A DNA stretch of 35,862 nucleotides. Origin: Streptomyces spiralis. Lineage in GTDB: Bacteria; Actinomycetota; Actinomycetes; Streptomycetales; Streptomycetaceae. This document shows, in pieces, positions 26,734 to 35,140 of the stretch. The position numbers and the translations under genes are program-made. Position 1 is the stretch's first letter. Each line of letters starts with the position of its first letter. The stretch is from positions 1-35,862 of the forward strand of contig NZ_BNBC01000069.1 in the NCBI RefSeq assembly GCF_014654675.1. The letters run 5' to 3'. The notes under the pieces are model-generated. The model was given only the letters and a program-made list of their open reading frames with translations. It was not told the origin of the DNA and did not search any database.

Positions 26734-28392
26734 GTGACTCCCCGCTACGCGCGTCACAAGCGCACCACTCTGGCCGTCGCCACCGCCGTCGCCGCCGGAG
26801 CCCTTCTCAGCACCGGTCTGACCACCAGTGCCTCCGCCCAGACCCCCGCCGACTCCGCGGGCCACGCCACACTCGCCGCCGCCCCGACCGCGCTCTCCGC
26901 CGCGGCGCGCACCTCCCTCCTCCAGCAGGCCCAGTCCGGCGCGGCCGACACCGCCCGGGAGATAGGCCTCGGCGCCAAGGAGAAGCTGGTCGCCAAGGAC
27001 GTCGTCAAGGACGCCGACGGCACGGTGCACACCCGCTACGAGCGCACCTACGCCGGCCTGCCGGTCCTCGGCGGCGACCTGATCGTCCACACCGCCGGCT
27101 CGGGGAAGACCGAAGGCGTCACCAAGGCCACCAAGGCGGCCATCAAGGTGGCCTCGCTCACACCGAAGGTCGCCCCCGCCAAGGCGGAGAAGCAGGCGCT
27201 GACCCTCGCCCAGGACGCCGGTTCGGCGAAGACCTCCGCCGACCAGGCCCCGCGCAAGGTCATCTGGGCGGCGAACGGCACGCCGGTCCTCGCCTACGAG
27301 ACCGTCGTCGGCGGCCTCCAGGACGACGGCACCCCGAACCAGCTGCACGTCATCACCGACGCCGCCACCGGCAAGAAGCTCTACGAGTTCCAGGGCATCG
27401 AGACCGGCACCGGCAAGACCCTGTACTCGGGCACGGTGACGCTCAGCACCTACCTGTCGGGGTCGACGTACCAGCTGTACGACACCACGCGCGGCGGCCA
27501 CAAGACGTACAACCTGGCCGGGAGGACCTCCGGCACCGGCACCCTGTTCACCGACGCGGACGACGTGTGGGGCACCGGCACCGCCTCCAGCTCCACCGCC
27601 GACCAGACGGCGGCCGCCGACGCCGCCTACGGCGCCCAGGAGACCTGGGACTTCTACAAGAACACCTTCGGCCGCAACGGCATCAAGAACAACGGCGTCG
27701 GCGCCTACTCCCGCGTCCACTACGGCAACAACTACGTCAACGCCTTCTGGGACGACAGCTGCTTCTGCATGACCTACGGCGACGGCTCGGGCAACACCCA
27801 CCCGCTGACCTCGCTGGACGTGGCCGGCCACGAGATGAGCCACGGCGTCACGTCCAACACCGCCGGGCTGAACTACTCCGGTGAGTCCGGCGGTCTGAAC
27901 GAGGCCACCTCCGACATCTTCGGCACCGGCGTGGAGTTCTACGCCAACAACTCCGCCGACAAGGGCGACTACCTCATCGGCGAGAAGATCAACATCAACG
28001 GCGACGGCACCCCGCTGCGCTACATGGACAAGCCCAGCAAGGACGGCGGCTCCGCCGACTACTGGTCCTCCAGCGTGGGCACCAAGGACGTGCACTACTC
28101 GTCCGGTGTCGCGAACCACTTCTTCTACCTGCTGAGCGAGGGCAGCGGCGCCAAGACCATCAACGGCGTCAGCTACAACTCGCCCACGTACAACGGCTCC
28201 ACGGTCACCGGCATCGGCCGGGACAAGGCGCTGCAGATCTGGTACAAGGCGCTGACCACGTACATGACGTCGACGACCAACTACAAGGCCGCCCGCACGG
28301 CGACCCTGAACGCGGCGTCGGCCCTGTACGGCTCGACCAGCACCGAGTACAAGACGGTCGCCGCGGCCTGGTCCGCGGTCAACGTCAACTGA
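26734..28392 (+). CDS. Secreted M4 (thermolysin-type) metalloprotease, no P-domain
   Basis: This 552-residue paralogue of the upstream protease has a signal peptide (ending in TSASAQT), FTP/PepSY propeptide (about 65-215) and M4 catalytic domain. Zinc ligands are HEMSH (His366, His370) and Glu390 in GGLNEATSD; the catalytic His462 is in GVANHFFYLL. It stops soon after the catalytic domain (SAVNVN) and has no P-domain. Parts of the catalytic domain are identical in DNA to the neighbour, for example a 73-bp block at 28083-28155, while propeptides differ more. The GTG at 26734 follows AAGGAGCTTGT. Like its neighbour it probably degrades extracellular protein for nutrition or during development. 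A strong hairpin follows it. Confidence 0.93.
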   Translation: MTPRYARHKRTTLAVATAVAAGALLSTGLTTSASAQTPADSAGHATLAAAPTALSAAARTSLLQQAQSGAADTAREIGLGAKEKLVAKDVVKDADGTVHTRYERTYAGLPVLGGDLIVHTAGSGKTEGVTKATKAAIKVASLTPKVAPAKAEKQALTLAQDAGSAKTSADQAPRKVIWAANGTPVLAYETVVGGLQDDGTPNQLHVITDAATGKKLYEFQGIETGTGKTLYSGTVTLSTYLSGSTYQLYDTTRGGHKTYNLAGRTSGTGTLFTDADDVWGTGTASSSTADQTAAADAAYGAQETWDFYKNTFGRNGIKNNGVGAYSRVHYGNNYVNAFWDDSCFCMTYGDGSGNTHPLTSLDVAGHEMSHGVTSNTAGLNYSGESGGLNEATSDIFGTGVEFYANNSADKGDYLIGEKININGDGTPLRYMDKPSKDGGSADYWSSSVGTKDVHYSSGVANHFFYLLSEGSGAKTINGVSYNSPTYNGSTVTGIGRDKALQIWYKALTTYMTSTTNYKAARTATLNAASALYGSTSTEYKTVAAAWSAVNVN

Positions 28393-28413
28393 ACAGGGGG
28401 CAGCTGACGAGGG

Positions 28414-28447
28414 GCGGCGCCCGGGAGTCGAGACTCCCGGGCGCCGC
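28414..28447 (+). terminator. Perfect 16-bp hairpin terminator after the second protease
   Basis: GCGGCGCCCGGGAGTC pairs perfectly with its complement across a 2-nt centre, 21 nt beyond the stop codon. It should isolate the protease transcript from the DUF1990 gene. Confidence 0.82.
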
Positions 28448-28461
28448 TCCGCTGAACCCCC

Positions 28462-28538
28462 AGGGGGTGTCTCGTCGATCAGGCCGGATCAGGGAGCGGT
28501 GCCAGACGCGGCCCGGCATGATCGACGAGACACCCCCT
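28462..28538 (+). mobile_element. 77-bp MITE-like palindromic element, copy 1 (complete)
   Basis: The element is bounded by perfect 20-bp terminal inverted repeats, AGGGGGTGTCTCGTCGATCA at 28462-28481 and its complement at 28519-28538. The 37-bp core includes GGCCGGATCAGGGAGCGG. It has no coding capacity. A second, diverged copy lies inverted at about 32096-32177. A non-autonomous transposon remnant is the simplest reading. It ends 13 bp before the start of the DUF1990 gene. Confidence 0.65.
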
Positions 28539-28543
28539 AGGCT
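28538..28543 (+). promoter_or_regulatory. Candidate -10 box for a leaderless DUF1990 transcript
   Basis: TAGGCT lies 8 bp before the ATG at 28552, the spacing of leaderless Streptomyces promoters. Its first base is the last base of the MITE-like element, so any -35 contacts would fall inside the element; no good -35 hexamer is seen. Confidence 0.35.
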
Positions 28544-28551
28544 TGGGTCCC

Positions 28552-29070
28552 ATGTCTTCGGAGGACTTCACCTACGAGGAGGTCGGCGCGACCCGCGAGC
28601 GGGGCCACTACCCGCCCGGCTTCCACCCCCTGCACGTGCGCACCCGCATCGGCGAGGGCGAGGAGGTGTTCCGGCGCGCCGCCGAGGCCGTGCTGACCTG
28701 GGAGCTGCACCGCGCGGTCGGCGTGGGCGTCGACGCCTCCGCCGACCGCGCCGTCCCCGGCGCCGACGTCACGGTGACCCTGGCCGGCATGATCAAGGCA
28801 CCCTGCCGGATCGTGTGGACGGTGGACGAACCCCGCCGCGCCGGCTGGGCCTACGGCACCCTGCCCGGCCACCCGGAGACCGGCGAGGAGTCCTTCGTCG
28901 TCGACCGCACCGGCGACGGCACGGTCTGGCTGACGGTGAGCGCTTTCAGCCGTCCCGCCAAGTGGTACGCCCGCGCGGGAGGCCCGGCGACCCGCGGCTT
29001 CCAGCACGCCTACGCACGTCGGTGCGGAACGGTGCTGCGCCGACTGTGTGCGGAGTTCCAGCCCGAGTAA
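28552..29070 (+). CDS. DUF1990 (UPF0548) family protein
   Basis: This 172-residue protein matches the DUF1990 family along its length. Recognisable stretches are FTYEEVGAT near the start, YPPGFHPLHVR with IGEGEEVFRRAAEAVLTWELHR, PCRIVWTVDEPRRAGWAYGTLPGHPE in the middle, and SAFSRPAKWYARAGGP toward the end. The family has a SRPBCC/START-like fold in related structures and no established function. There is no signal peptide or membrane segment. It sits between the strong terminator of the second protease and the amidase gene (76 bp on). Its promoter must lie within or next to the MITE-like element. Confidence 0.82.
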   Translation: MSSEDFTYEEVGATRERGHYPPGFHPLHVRTRIGEGEEVFRRAAEAVLTWELHRAVGVGVDASADRAVPGADVTVTLAGMIKAPCRIVWTVDEPRRAGWAYGTLPGHPETGEESFVVDRTGDGTVWLTVSAFSRPAKWYARAGGPATRGFQHAYARRCGTVLRRLCAEFQPE

Positions 29071-29084
29071 CGCTGAGTCCCCTG

Positions 29085-29135
29085 TGTCCGCTGGGACATA
29101 TGAGGCTTGCTAGATTGCGCTTCCTCCGAGGAAGC
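29085..29135 (+). promoter_or_regulatory. Promoter region of the amidase gene with two dyads
   Basis: An extended -10, TTGCTAGATT (29107-29116), is preceded by the dyad TGTCC-GCTG-GGACA (29085-29098), which covers the -35 region, and followed by the perfect palindrome GCTTCCTC-C-GAGGAAGC (29119-29135) at the start of the transcript. No good -35 hexamer is present, so an activator may be needed. The AGGGGTGG ribosome-binding site follows directly. Confidence 0.4.
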
Positions 29136-29152
29136 ACTGCGTAGGGGTGGGT

Positions 29153-31972
29153 TTGAAACGTCATCGATTGACCCGTAAGAGACGGTTCCTGATATATGGC
29201 GTGGCGTCCGGTGTCGTCGTCACGGCGGCGGTCGGATCCATCGCCATCGCCGCGCAGGGATCGTCGGACACACCTCCCGTCGCGGCCAGTGCGCGGTTGC
29301 AGCAGGAGTTCGACCAGGCGGCCCGCGAGTTCGACGTTCCCAAGAGCGTCCTCATGGCCGTCTCGTACCAGTCGTCGCTGTGGGACTCGCACGACGGTGA
29401 GCCGAGCACCACGGGCTCCTACAACGTCATGGGGCTGACCCGGGTCACCTCCGACGACGTGGAGCAGCCCACCGACCAGGAGCGGCTGTCCCACCTCAAC
29501 ATGAGCGGCGACCCGGCCGTCGAGAAGCACTTCAACGCCAAGCGCGCCCTGAAGTCCGCCCCGCCGGTCGTCGACACCGGCGATCCGCGGCTGCACACGC
29601 TGGACGAGGGCGCGAAGCTCATCGACAAGTCCGTCGACGACGTGCAGAACGACACCGAGCAGAGCATCCGCGCGGGTGCCGCGCTGCTGGCCGAGTACCA
29701 GCGCGATTCCGGCCGTTCGCTGTCGACGGACCCCGGCCAGTGGTACCCGGCCGTCGCACGGTACAGCCAGTCGCCCGACACCAAGGGCGCGACGCTGTTC
29801 GCCAAGCGTGTCTTCGACACGATCCGCGAGGGGCAGAGCAGCGTCACCGCGGACGGCCAGCAGGTGACCCTGCCCGCCGACCCCTCCGTGACCCCCGCGC
29901 CCCCGGCGAAGGTGCCGCTGGCGAACCAGGCGACCTACACGACCGCCCAGGCTCCGGAGTGCCCCTCGGGCCTCAACTGCGACTTCAAGCCCGCCGGGTT
30001 CGCGCAGAACAGCAGCACCCCGGACGACTTCGGCAACTACAACGTGTCCAACCGCCCCTCCAACGGCGAGGACATCCGCTACATCGTCATCCACGACACC
30101 GAGGGTGGCTACGACGGGTCGGTGGCCACCTTCCAGAACCCGGCCGCCTACGCGAGCACCCACTACCTGATCCGTGCGTCCGACGGTCTGGTCACGCAGA
30201 TGGTGGCCACCAAGGACGAGGCCTGGCACGCGGCCAACAAGACGCTCAACATGCACTCGATCGGGATCGAGCACGAGGGCTACGCCGTCAAGGACGGCAG
30301 CTGGTACACGCCGTCCCAGTACGAGTCGTCCGCGGCCCTGGTGAAGTACCTGGCGGCCCGGTTCAACATCCCGCTGGACCGCGAGCACATCATCGGCCAC
30401 GACGAGGTGCCGGGCGTCCTGGACAAGAACGTCGCCTCGCAGCACTGGGACCCGGGCCCGTTCTGGGACTGGAACCGCTACATGTCCCTCCTGGGCGCGC
30501 CCACCGGCAGCGGCGGCGCGGGCGGTCCGCTCAAGGCCGGCCAGGTCGTCCGCGTGGTGCCGCCGTTCACGACGGCCAACCAGCCGACGCTGACGTACAA
30601 CGGGAGCACGGTCACCAAGCAGCCGGCCAACTTCGGCTACCTGTACACGTCCCCGTCGACCGGCTCGGCCCTGATCACCGACCCGTACATGCCGACCGTG
30701 AAGGCCACCGACGCGCCGAACTGGGGCAACAAGGTCGTGGCCGGCGGCGAGTACGTCGTCGCGGAGGCCCGCAACGACTGGACGGCCATCTGGTACGGCG
30801 GCCAGAAGGCCTGGTTCTACAACCCGGGCGGGCAGTTCACCGCCCCGGTCGGCACGTCCGGCGTCTCGGTGCTGAAGGCCAAGGCGGGCGCCACCTCCAT
30901 CCCGGTGTACGGGCGCGCCTACCCGGAGGACGCCGCCTACACGGGCACCGGTGTGGACGTGCAGACGGACAACGACGCGTCGCTGACGAAGTACAGCGTC
31001 CCCTCGGGCCAGGCGTACGTGCAGGCCGGTCCCGCGCAGCCGGGCGACTACTGGTACGCGGGCACCTTCGCGGGCACCGCGGACCACGACCGGACACTGG
31101 TCACGGGCACGCAGACCTTCTACCCGATCCGCTACAACCACCGCATCGCCTGGGTGAAGTCGAGCGACGTGGAGACGGCCACCAGCACCGCCCCGGACCC
31201 GGGCACCGACCGCTACGACGCGGTCGCCCGCGACAGCTCCGGCGTGCTCTGGCAGTACCAGGGCACGGGCAGCGCCTCCGCGCCCTTCTACGCCCGCTAC
31301 CGGGTCGGCTCGGGCTGGCAGCAGTACAACGTCGTCACCCCGCTGACCGCGCTGCGCGCGGACGGCACGGGCGACATGGTGGCGCGCGACGGCAGCGGGA
31401 CGCTCTGGTACTACCAGGGCAGCGGCAAGCTGAGCCAGCCGTTCCGCTCCCGGGTCCAGGTGGGCACCGGCTGGAACACGTACAACGCCCTGTGGGGCGC
31501 CCGGGACCTGACCGGTGACGGGAAGCCCGACCTGCTGGCCCGGGACTCCTCGGGTGTGCTCTGGCTGTACCCGAGCACCGGCACGTACACGGCGAAAACG
31601 CAGTTCCTCGCCCGCCAGCGGATCGGCAGCGGCTGGAACACCTACAACCTGATGACCTCCACCGGGGACATCACGGGTGACGGCAAGGCCGACCTCGTGG
31701 CCCGCGACAAGTCGGGGGTGCTCTGGCTGTACCAGGGCACCGGCAAGGCGACGGCGCCCTACGCCGCTCGCACCCAGATCGGCGGGGGCTGGCAGATCTA
31801 CAACACGCTCGCGGGCGTCAGCGACCTCGACCGTGACGGGATCGCCGACCTCATCGCCCGGGACACCTCCGGCGTGCTGTGGTTCTACAAGGGCACCGGC
31901 AAGGCGACGGCGCCGTTCGCCAAGCGCACCTCGATCGGGCCGGGCTGGCAGAGCTACAACTTCGTGATCTGA
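29153..31972 (+). CDS. Secreted N-acetylmuramoyl-L-alanine amidase with C-terminal FG-GAP-like repeats
   Basis: This protein of about 939 residues begins with a basic region and one hydrophobic segment (about 14-35), a signal peptide or anchor. Residues ~45-230 resemble a lytic transglycosylase fold (FDVPKSVLMAVSYQSSLWDS), but the usual catalytic Glu appears as Ser. An Amidase_2/PGRP domain (about 300-450) has zinc ligands His314 (VIHDTEGG), His416 (IIGHDEVPG) and Asp433 (HWDPGPFWDW), so it should cut the MurNAc-L-Ala bond. A ~230-residue SH3-like stretch follows, then five repeats of ~50 residues (685-939) with DLTGDGKPDLLARDSSGVLW-type calcium-binding FG-GAP motifs. TTG at 29153 has AGGGG at ideal spacing; GTG at 29147 is the alternative. 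Confidence 0.9.
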   Translation: MKRHRLTRKRRFLIYGVASGVVVTAAVGSIAIAAQGSSDTPPVAASARLQQEFDQAAREFDVPKSVLMAVSYQSSLWDSHDGEPSTTGSYNVMGLTRVTSDDVEQPTDQERLSHLNMSGDPAVEKHFNAKRALKSAPPVVDTGDPRLHTLDEGAKLIDKSVDDVQNDTEQSIRAGAALLAEYQRDSGRSLSTDPGQWYPAVARYSQSPDTKGATLFAKRVFDTIREGQSSVTADGQQVTLPADPSVTPAPPAKVPLANQATYTTAQAPECPSGLNCDFKPAGFAQNSSTPDDFGNYNVSNRPSNGEDIRYIVIHDTEGGYDGSVATFQNPAAYASTHYLIRASDGLVTQMVATKDEAWHAANKTLNMHSIGIEHEGYAVKDGSWYTPSQYESSAALVKYLAARFNIPLDREHIIGHDEVPGVLDKNVASQHWDPGPFWDWNRYMSLLGAPTGSGGAGGPLKAGQVVRVVPPFTTANQPTLTYNGSTVTKQPANFGYLYTSPSTGSALITDPYMPTVKATDAPNWGNKVVAGGEYVVAEARNDWTAIWYGGQKAWFYNPGGQFTAPVGTSGVSVLKAKAGATSIPVYGRAYPEDAAYTGTGVDVQTDNDASLTKYSVPSGQAYVQAGPAQPGDYWYAGTFAGTADHDRTLVTGTQTFYPIRYNHRIAWVKSSDVETATSTAPDPGTDRYDAVARDSSGVLWQYQGTGSASAPFYARYRVGSGWQQYNVVTPLTALRADGTGDMVARDGSGTLWYYQGSGKLSQPFRSRVQVGTGWNTYNALWGARDLTGDGKPDLLARDSSGVLWLYPSTGTYTAKTQFLARQRIGSGWNTYNLMTSTGDITGDGKADLVARDKSGVLWLYQGTGKATAPYAARTQIGGGWQIYNTLAGVSDLDRDGIADLIARDTSGVLWFYKGTGKATAPFAKRTSIGPGWQSYNFVI

Positions 31973-31995
31973 CACCCGCACCGCCAGTACCACCC

Positions 31996-32044
31996 CGGGC
32001 CCTCGGCTCCTGTCTCCCCCACGGGCGACGGAGCCGGGGGCCCG
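31996..32044 (+). terminator. Hairpin terminator after the amidase gene
   Basis: CGGGCCCTCGGCTCC pairs with GGAGCCGGGGGCCCG in 14 of 15 positions across a 19-nt loop, 23 nt beyond the stop codon. Because the hairpin is symmetrical it could also stop transcripts from the convergent glgP gene. Confidence 0.75.
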
Positions 32045-32095
32045 AGCCCTTCCACGGCGGCCGCGGCCGAGCCCTACGGCCCGTGTGCGGCGCCG

Positions 32096-32177
32096 GCGGG
32101 TGTCCTACGCCGATCATGCCGGGCTCGCGGCGCCTGGCGCCGCTCCCTGATCCGGCCTGATCGACGAGACACCCCCT
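32096..32177 (-). mobile_element. MITE-like palindromic element, copy 2 (one end decayed)
   Basis: In inverted orientation to the copy at 28462-28538, this stretch shares the core CGCTCCCTGATCCGGCC and the intact 20-bp terminal repeat at 32158-32177. The other terminal repeat (32096-32116) is degraded but keeps GTGTC and CGATCATGCCGGG. The core also has about 4 extra bases. Its end adjoins the glgP stop codon: the first TAG base pair of that codon (32176-32178) lies across the element edge. Confidence 0.6.
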
Positions 32178-34824
32178 AGCGCAGCAGCACTCCCGCCGCC
32201 TGCCCCGAGTCCTCGGGGGGCACGGTCATCAGGCCCAGCTCCGCGCTGGAGGCGAGGAGGCGGTGGGTGGGCAGGATGCGCACCGTGTAGCCGTAGGGGC
32301 CGGTGCGGTCCAGGGAGAGGGGGCCCTCGTAGACCCAGCGGCCGTCGGCGTCGGGGGCGCCGTTCGGCTTCAGCGGGACCGTGGTGGCGTCCGTGATGCG
32401 GTCCTCCTCGTCGACCCGGCCGGAGACGGCCTGGACCTCGACGTCGTCCGGGCCGAGGCTGCCCAGACCGACCCGCACCCGAAGGCCCAGGGTGGAGCCC
32501 AGCTCGGCGGAGGCCGTGGACGAGGGCGCCTCCGCGCGTTCGGCGACCGGGGAGGAGGTCTCCACGTGGTCGACCGTCACCTCGGGCCAGGCCGCGCGCA
32601 CCCGCGCCTTCCAGGCCGCCAGTTCCCGCGCCGCCTCCGGGTCCAGGGCGCGGTGGGCATGGGCGGCGGGCGCGTACAGGCGGTCGACGTACTCGCGGAC
32701 CATGCGCCCCGCCAGCACCTTCGGACCCAGCAGGGTCAGGGTGCGGCGGACCATCTCGATCCAGCGGTCGGGCAGCCCGCCCCGGCCCCGCTCGTAGAAA
32801 CGGGGCGCCACCCGCTGCTCCAGCAGGTCGTACAGCGCGGCGGCCTCGAGGTCGTCGCGGTGCTCTGTGTCGTAGCCGATGCCGTCCGCGGTCGGGATGG
32901 CCCAGCCGAAGTCGGGCTGGTACCACTCGTCCCACCAGCCGTCCAGCACGGAGAGGTTGAGACAGCCGTTGAGCGCCGCCTTCATCCCGGAGGTGCCGCA
33001 CGCCTCCAGCGGGCGCAGCGGGTTGTTCAGCCACACGTCGCAGCCGTGGTACAGCTTCTGCGCCATCGCCATGCCGTAGTCCGGCAGGAAGACGATCCGG
33101 TGCCGCACCCGCGGGTCGTCGGCGAAGCGGACCAGTTCCTGGATGAGGCGCTTGCCGCCGTCGTCCGCGGGGTGCGCCTTGCCCGCGACCACGATCTGGA
33201 TCGGCCGCTCGGGGTGCAGCAGCAGGTCCATCAGCCGGTCGCGGTCGCGCAGCATCAGCGTCAGGCGCTTGTAGGAGGGCACCCGGCGCGCGAAGCCGAT
33301 CGTCAGGACGTCCGGGTCCAGCACGCCGTCGATCCAGCCCAGCTCGGCCGTCCCCGCACCGCGCTGCCGCCAGGCCGCCCACAGCCGCTTGCGCACCTCC
33401 ACGACCAGCTGCTCCCGCAGTTCGCGGCGGAGTTCCCAGATGTCCTCGTCGGGGATGTCGGCGACCGCGTCCCAGCGGTCGGAGCCGCCCACGGACAGCG
33501 CGTCCTCGGTGCGCTGCGCGCCGATCTGCCGGGCGCCCAGCCGGAACACCTCCGGCGCCACCCAGGTCGGGGCGTGCACGCCGTTGGTCACCGAGGTGAT
33601 CGGCACCTCGTCGGGGTCGAATCCCGGCCACAGCCCGGAGAACATCCCCCGGCTGACGCTCCCGTGCAGCAGCGACACGCCGTTGGCCCGCTGGGCGAGC
33701 CTGAGCCCCATCACCGCCATGTTGAACAGGTTCGGCTCGCCGCCCGGGTAGGTCTCCATGCCCAGCCGGAGAATACGCTCCACATCGATGCCGGGCAGCT
33801 CGGCGTCGGGCCCGAAGTGGCGGGCGAGCAGCTCGCGGTCGAAGCGGTCGATGCCGGCCGGGACGGGCGTGTGGGTGGTGAAGACCGTGCCCGCGCGCAC
33901 CGCCTCCAGGGCCGCGTCGAAGTCCAGCCCTCCGTCGCACAGCTCGGCGATCCGTTCCAGCCCGAGGAACCCGGCGTGGCCCTCGTTGGTGTGGAACACC
34001 TCCGGCTCGGGATGCCCGGTGAGCCGGCAGTACGTCCGGACCGCGCGCACCCCTCCTATGCCGAGCAGCATCTCCTGAAGCAGCCGGTGCTCGCTGCCGC
34101 CGCCGTAGAGCCGGTCGGTCACCCCGCGCTCGCCGAGGTCGTTCTCCTCGACGTCGGAGTCCAGCATCAGCAGCGGAATCCGGCCGACCTGGGCCACCCA
34201 GATCCGGGCGTGCAGGGCCCTGCCGCGGGGCAGGGCGAGCGAGACCCGGGCGGGGCTGCCGTCGGCCTCCCTCAGCTGGGTGACGGGCAGCTCGTTGGGG
34301 TCGAGGACCGGGTAGTGCTCCTGCTGCCAGCCGTCCCGGGACAGAGTCTGCCGGAAGTAGCCGTGCCGGTAGAGCAGGCCCACCCCGATCAGTGGGACGC
34401 CCAGGTCACTGGCCGCCTTGAGATGGTCGCCGGCGAGGATGCCGAGGCCGCCGGAGTACTGCGGCAGGGCGGCCGTGATGCCGAACTCCGGCGAGAAGTA
34501 GGCGACGGCGGCCGGCAGGCCGTCGGAGCGGCCCTGGTACCAGCGGTCGCCGGTCACATAGTCGCGCAGGTCGTCCGCGGCGGCGGTCAGCCGGCGCAGG
34601 AAGCGGCGGTCACCGGCCAGCTCGGCCAGCCGCGCCGGGCGCACGCTGCCGAGGAGCCGTACCGGGTCGCCGCCCGAGGAGGCCCAGCGCTCGGGGTCGA
34701 CGGACTGGAAGAGGTCGCGCGTCTCGGCGTGCCAGGACCAGCGCAGATTGCGGGCCAGCTCGCTGAGGGGCTGCAGGGGCTCGGGAAGAACGGGACGGAC
34801 GGTGAACCGACGGATCGCCTTCAC
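32176..34824 (-). CDS. glgP: Alpha-glucan (glycogen) phosphorylase
   Basis: This 882-residue GT35 enzyme should release glucose-1-phosphate from glycogen or linear alpha-glucans. It has the N-terminal DUF3417 domain of the actinobacterial subfamily (about 1-115: LARNLRWSWHAETRDLF), then the catalytic core with YSGGLGILAGDHLKAASDLG, NEGHAGFLGLERI and TVFTTHTPVPAG. The pyridoxal-phosphate Lys is Lys615 in EACGTSGMKAALNG. The Pro/Ser-rich C-terminal ~130 residues form an extra beta-domain. I chose GTG at 34824, giving the usual MKAIRRFTVRP start after GAGGTGG; GTG at 34833 is possible. It is divergent from glgE. The stop codon abuts the MITE-like element. Confidence 0.95.
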   Translation of the reverse strand: MKAIRRFTVRPVLPEPLQPLSELARNLRWSWHAETRDLFQSVDPERWASSGGDPVRLLGSVRPARLAELAGDRRFLRRLTAAADDLRDYVTGDRWYQGRSDGLPAAVAYFSPEFGITAALPQYSGGLGILAGDHLKAASDLGVPLIGVGLLYRHGYFRQTLSRDGWQQEHYPVLDPNELPVTQLREADGSPARVSLALPRGRALHARIWVAQVGRIPLLMLDSDVEENDLGERGVTDRLYGGGSEHRLLQEMLLGIGGVRAVRTYCRLTGHPEPEVFHTNEGHAGFLGLERIAELCDGGLDFDAALEAVRAGTVFTTHTPVPAGIDRFDRELLARHFGPDAELPGIDVERILRLGMETYPGGEPNLFNMAVMGLRLAQRANGVSLLHGSVSRGMFSGLWPGFDPDEVPITSVTNGVHAPTWVAPEVFRLGARQIGAQRTEDALSVGGSDRWDAVADIPDEDIWELRRELREQLVVEVRKRLWAAWRQRGAGTAELGWIDGVLDPDVLTIGFARRVPSYKRLTLMLRDRDRLMDLLLHPERPIQIVVAGKAHPADDGGKRLIQELVRFADDPRVRHRIVFLPDYGMAMAQKLYHGCDVWLNNPLRPLEACGTSGMKAALNGCLNLSVLDGWWDEWYQPDFGWAIPTADGIGYDTEHRDDLEAAALYDLLEQRVAPRFYERGRGGLPDRWIEMVRRTLTLLGPKVLAGRMVREYVDRLYAPAAHAHRALDPEAARELAAWKARVRAAWPEVTVDHVETSSPVAERAEAPSSTASAELGSTLGLRVRVGLGSLGPDDVEVQAVSGRVDEEDRITDATTVPLKPNGAPDADGRWVYEGPLSLDRTGPYGYTVRILPTHRLLASSAELGLMTVPPEDSGQAAGVLLR

Positions 34825-35140
34825 TCTTTCCACCTCGGCGCGTTCGCTGATGGACGCACGTCACGGTGCGCTTCGCTGGAAGGACGCACGGCACTGTGCG
34901 CCCCGTCACACAAAACCGTACCGGTGCCGGTGCGGGTGCCGCTGGGGCCGCGCCTGGCAAGCGGGCCAAGACGAGGCCAACTTTGTGTGTGGACATACGC
35001 GTGAGTAGTTAACAAAGTGCCGGATTGCTCACCCGAATAGGGTGGGAAGGCTCCTCCGGTACAACCGACAGTAGACCCGCAGGACCCACCTCCCCACACA
35101 TATCCGCCCTACACACTCGTTGACGCGGACAGGAGCGGTC
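34825..35140. promoter_or_regulatory. Divergent glgP-glgE promoter region
   Basis: This 316-bp gap carries both promoters. On the glgP side are two palindromic sites (next entry). On the glgE side, TTGTGT at 34983 and TAGTTA at 35006 are 17 bp apart and could be a weak plus-strand promoter. A good AGGAG site lies five bases before the glgE ATG. I see no open frame with a ribosome-binding site. Confidence 0.45.
34855..34900. promoter_or_regulatory. Pair of CGCAC-N6-GTGCG palindromes upstream of glgP
   Basis: Two copies of the dyad CGCAC-N6-GTGCG lie at 34855-34870 and 34885-34900. Their centres are exactly 30 bp apart, close to three helical turns, so two dimers would bind on the same face of the DNA. 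Each is preceded by TTCGCTG, so the whole ~30-bp unit is an imperfect direct repeat. It begins about 30 bp upstream of the glgP start and would overlap its promoter or leader, as expected for a repressor. Confidence 0.5.
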
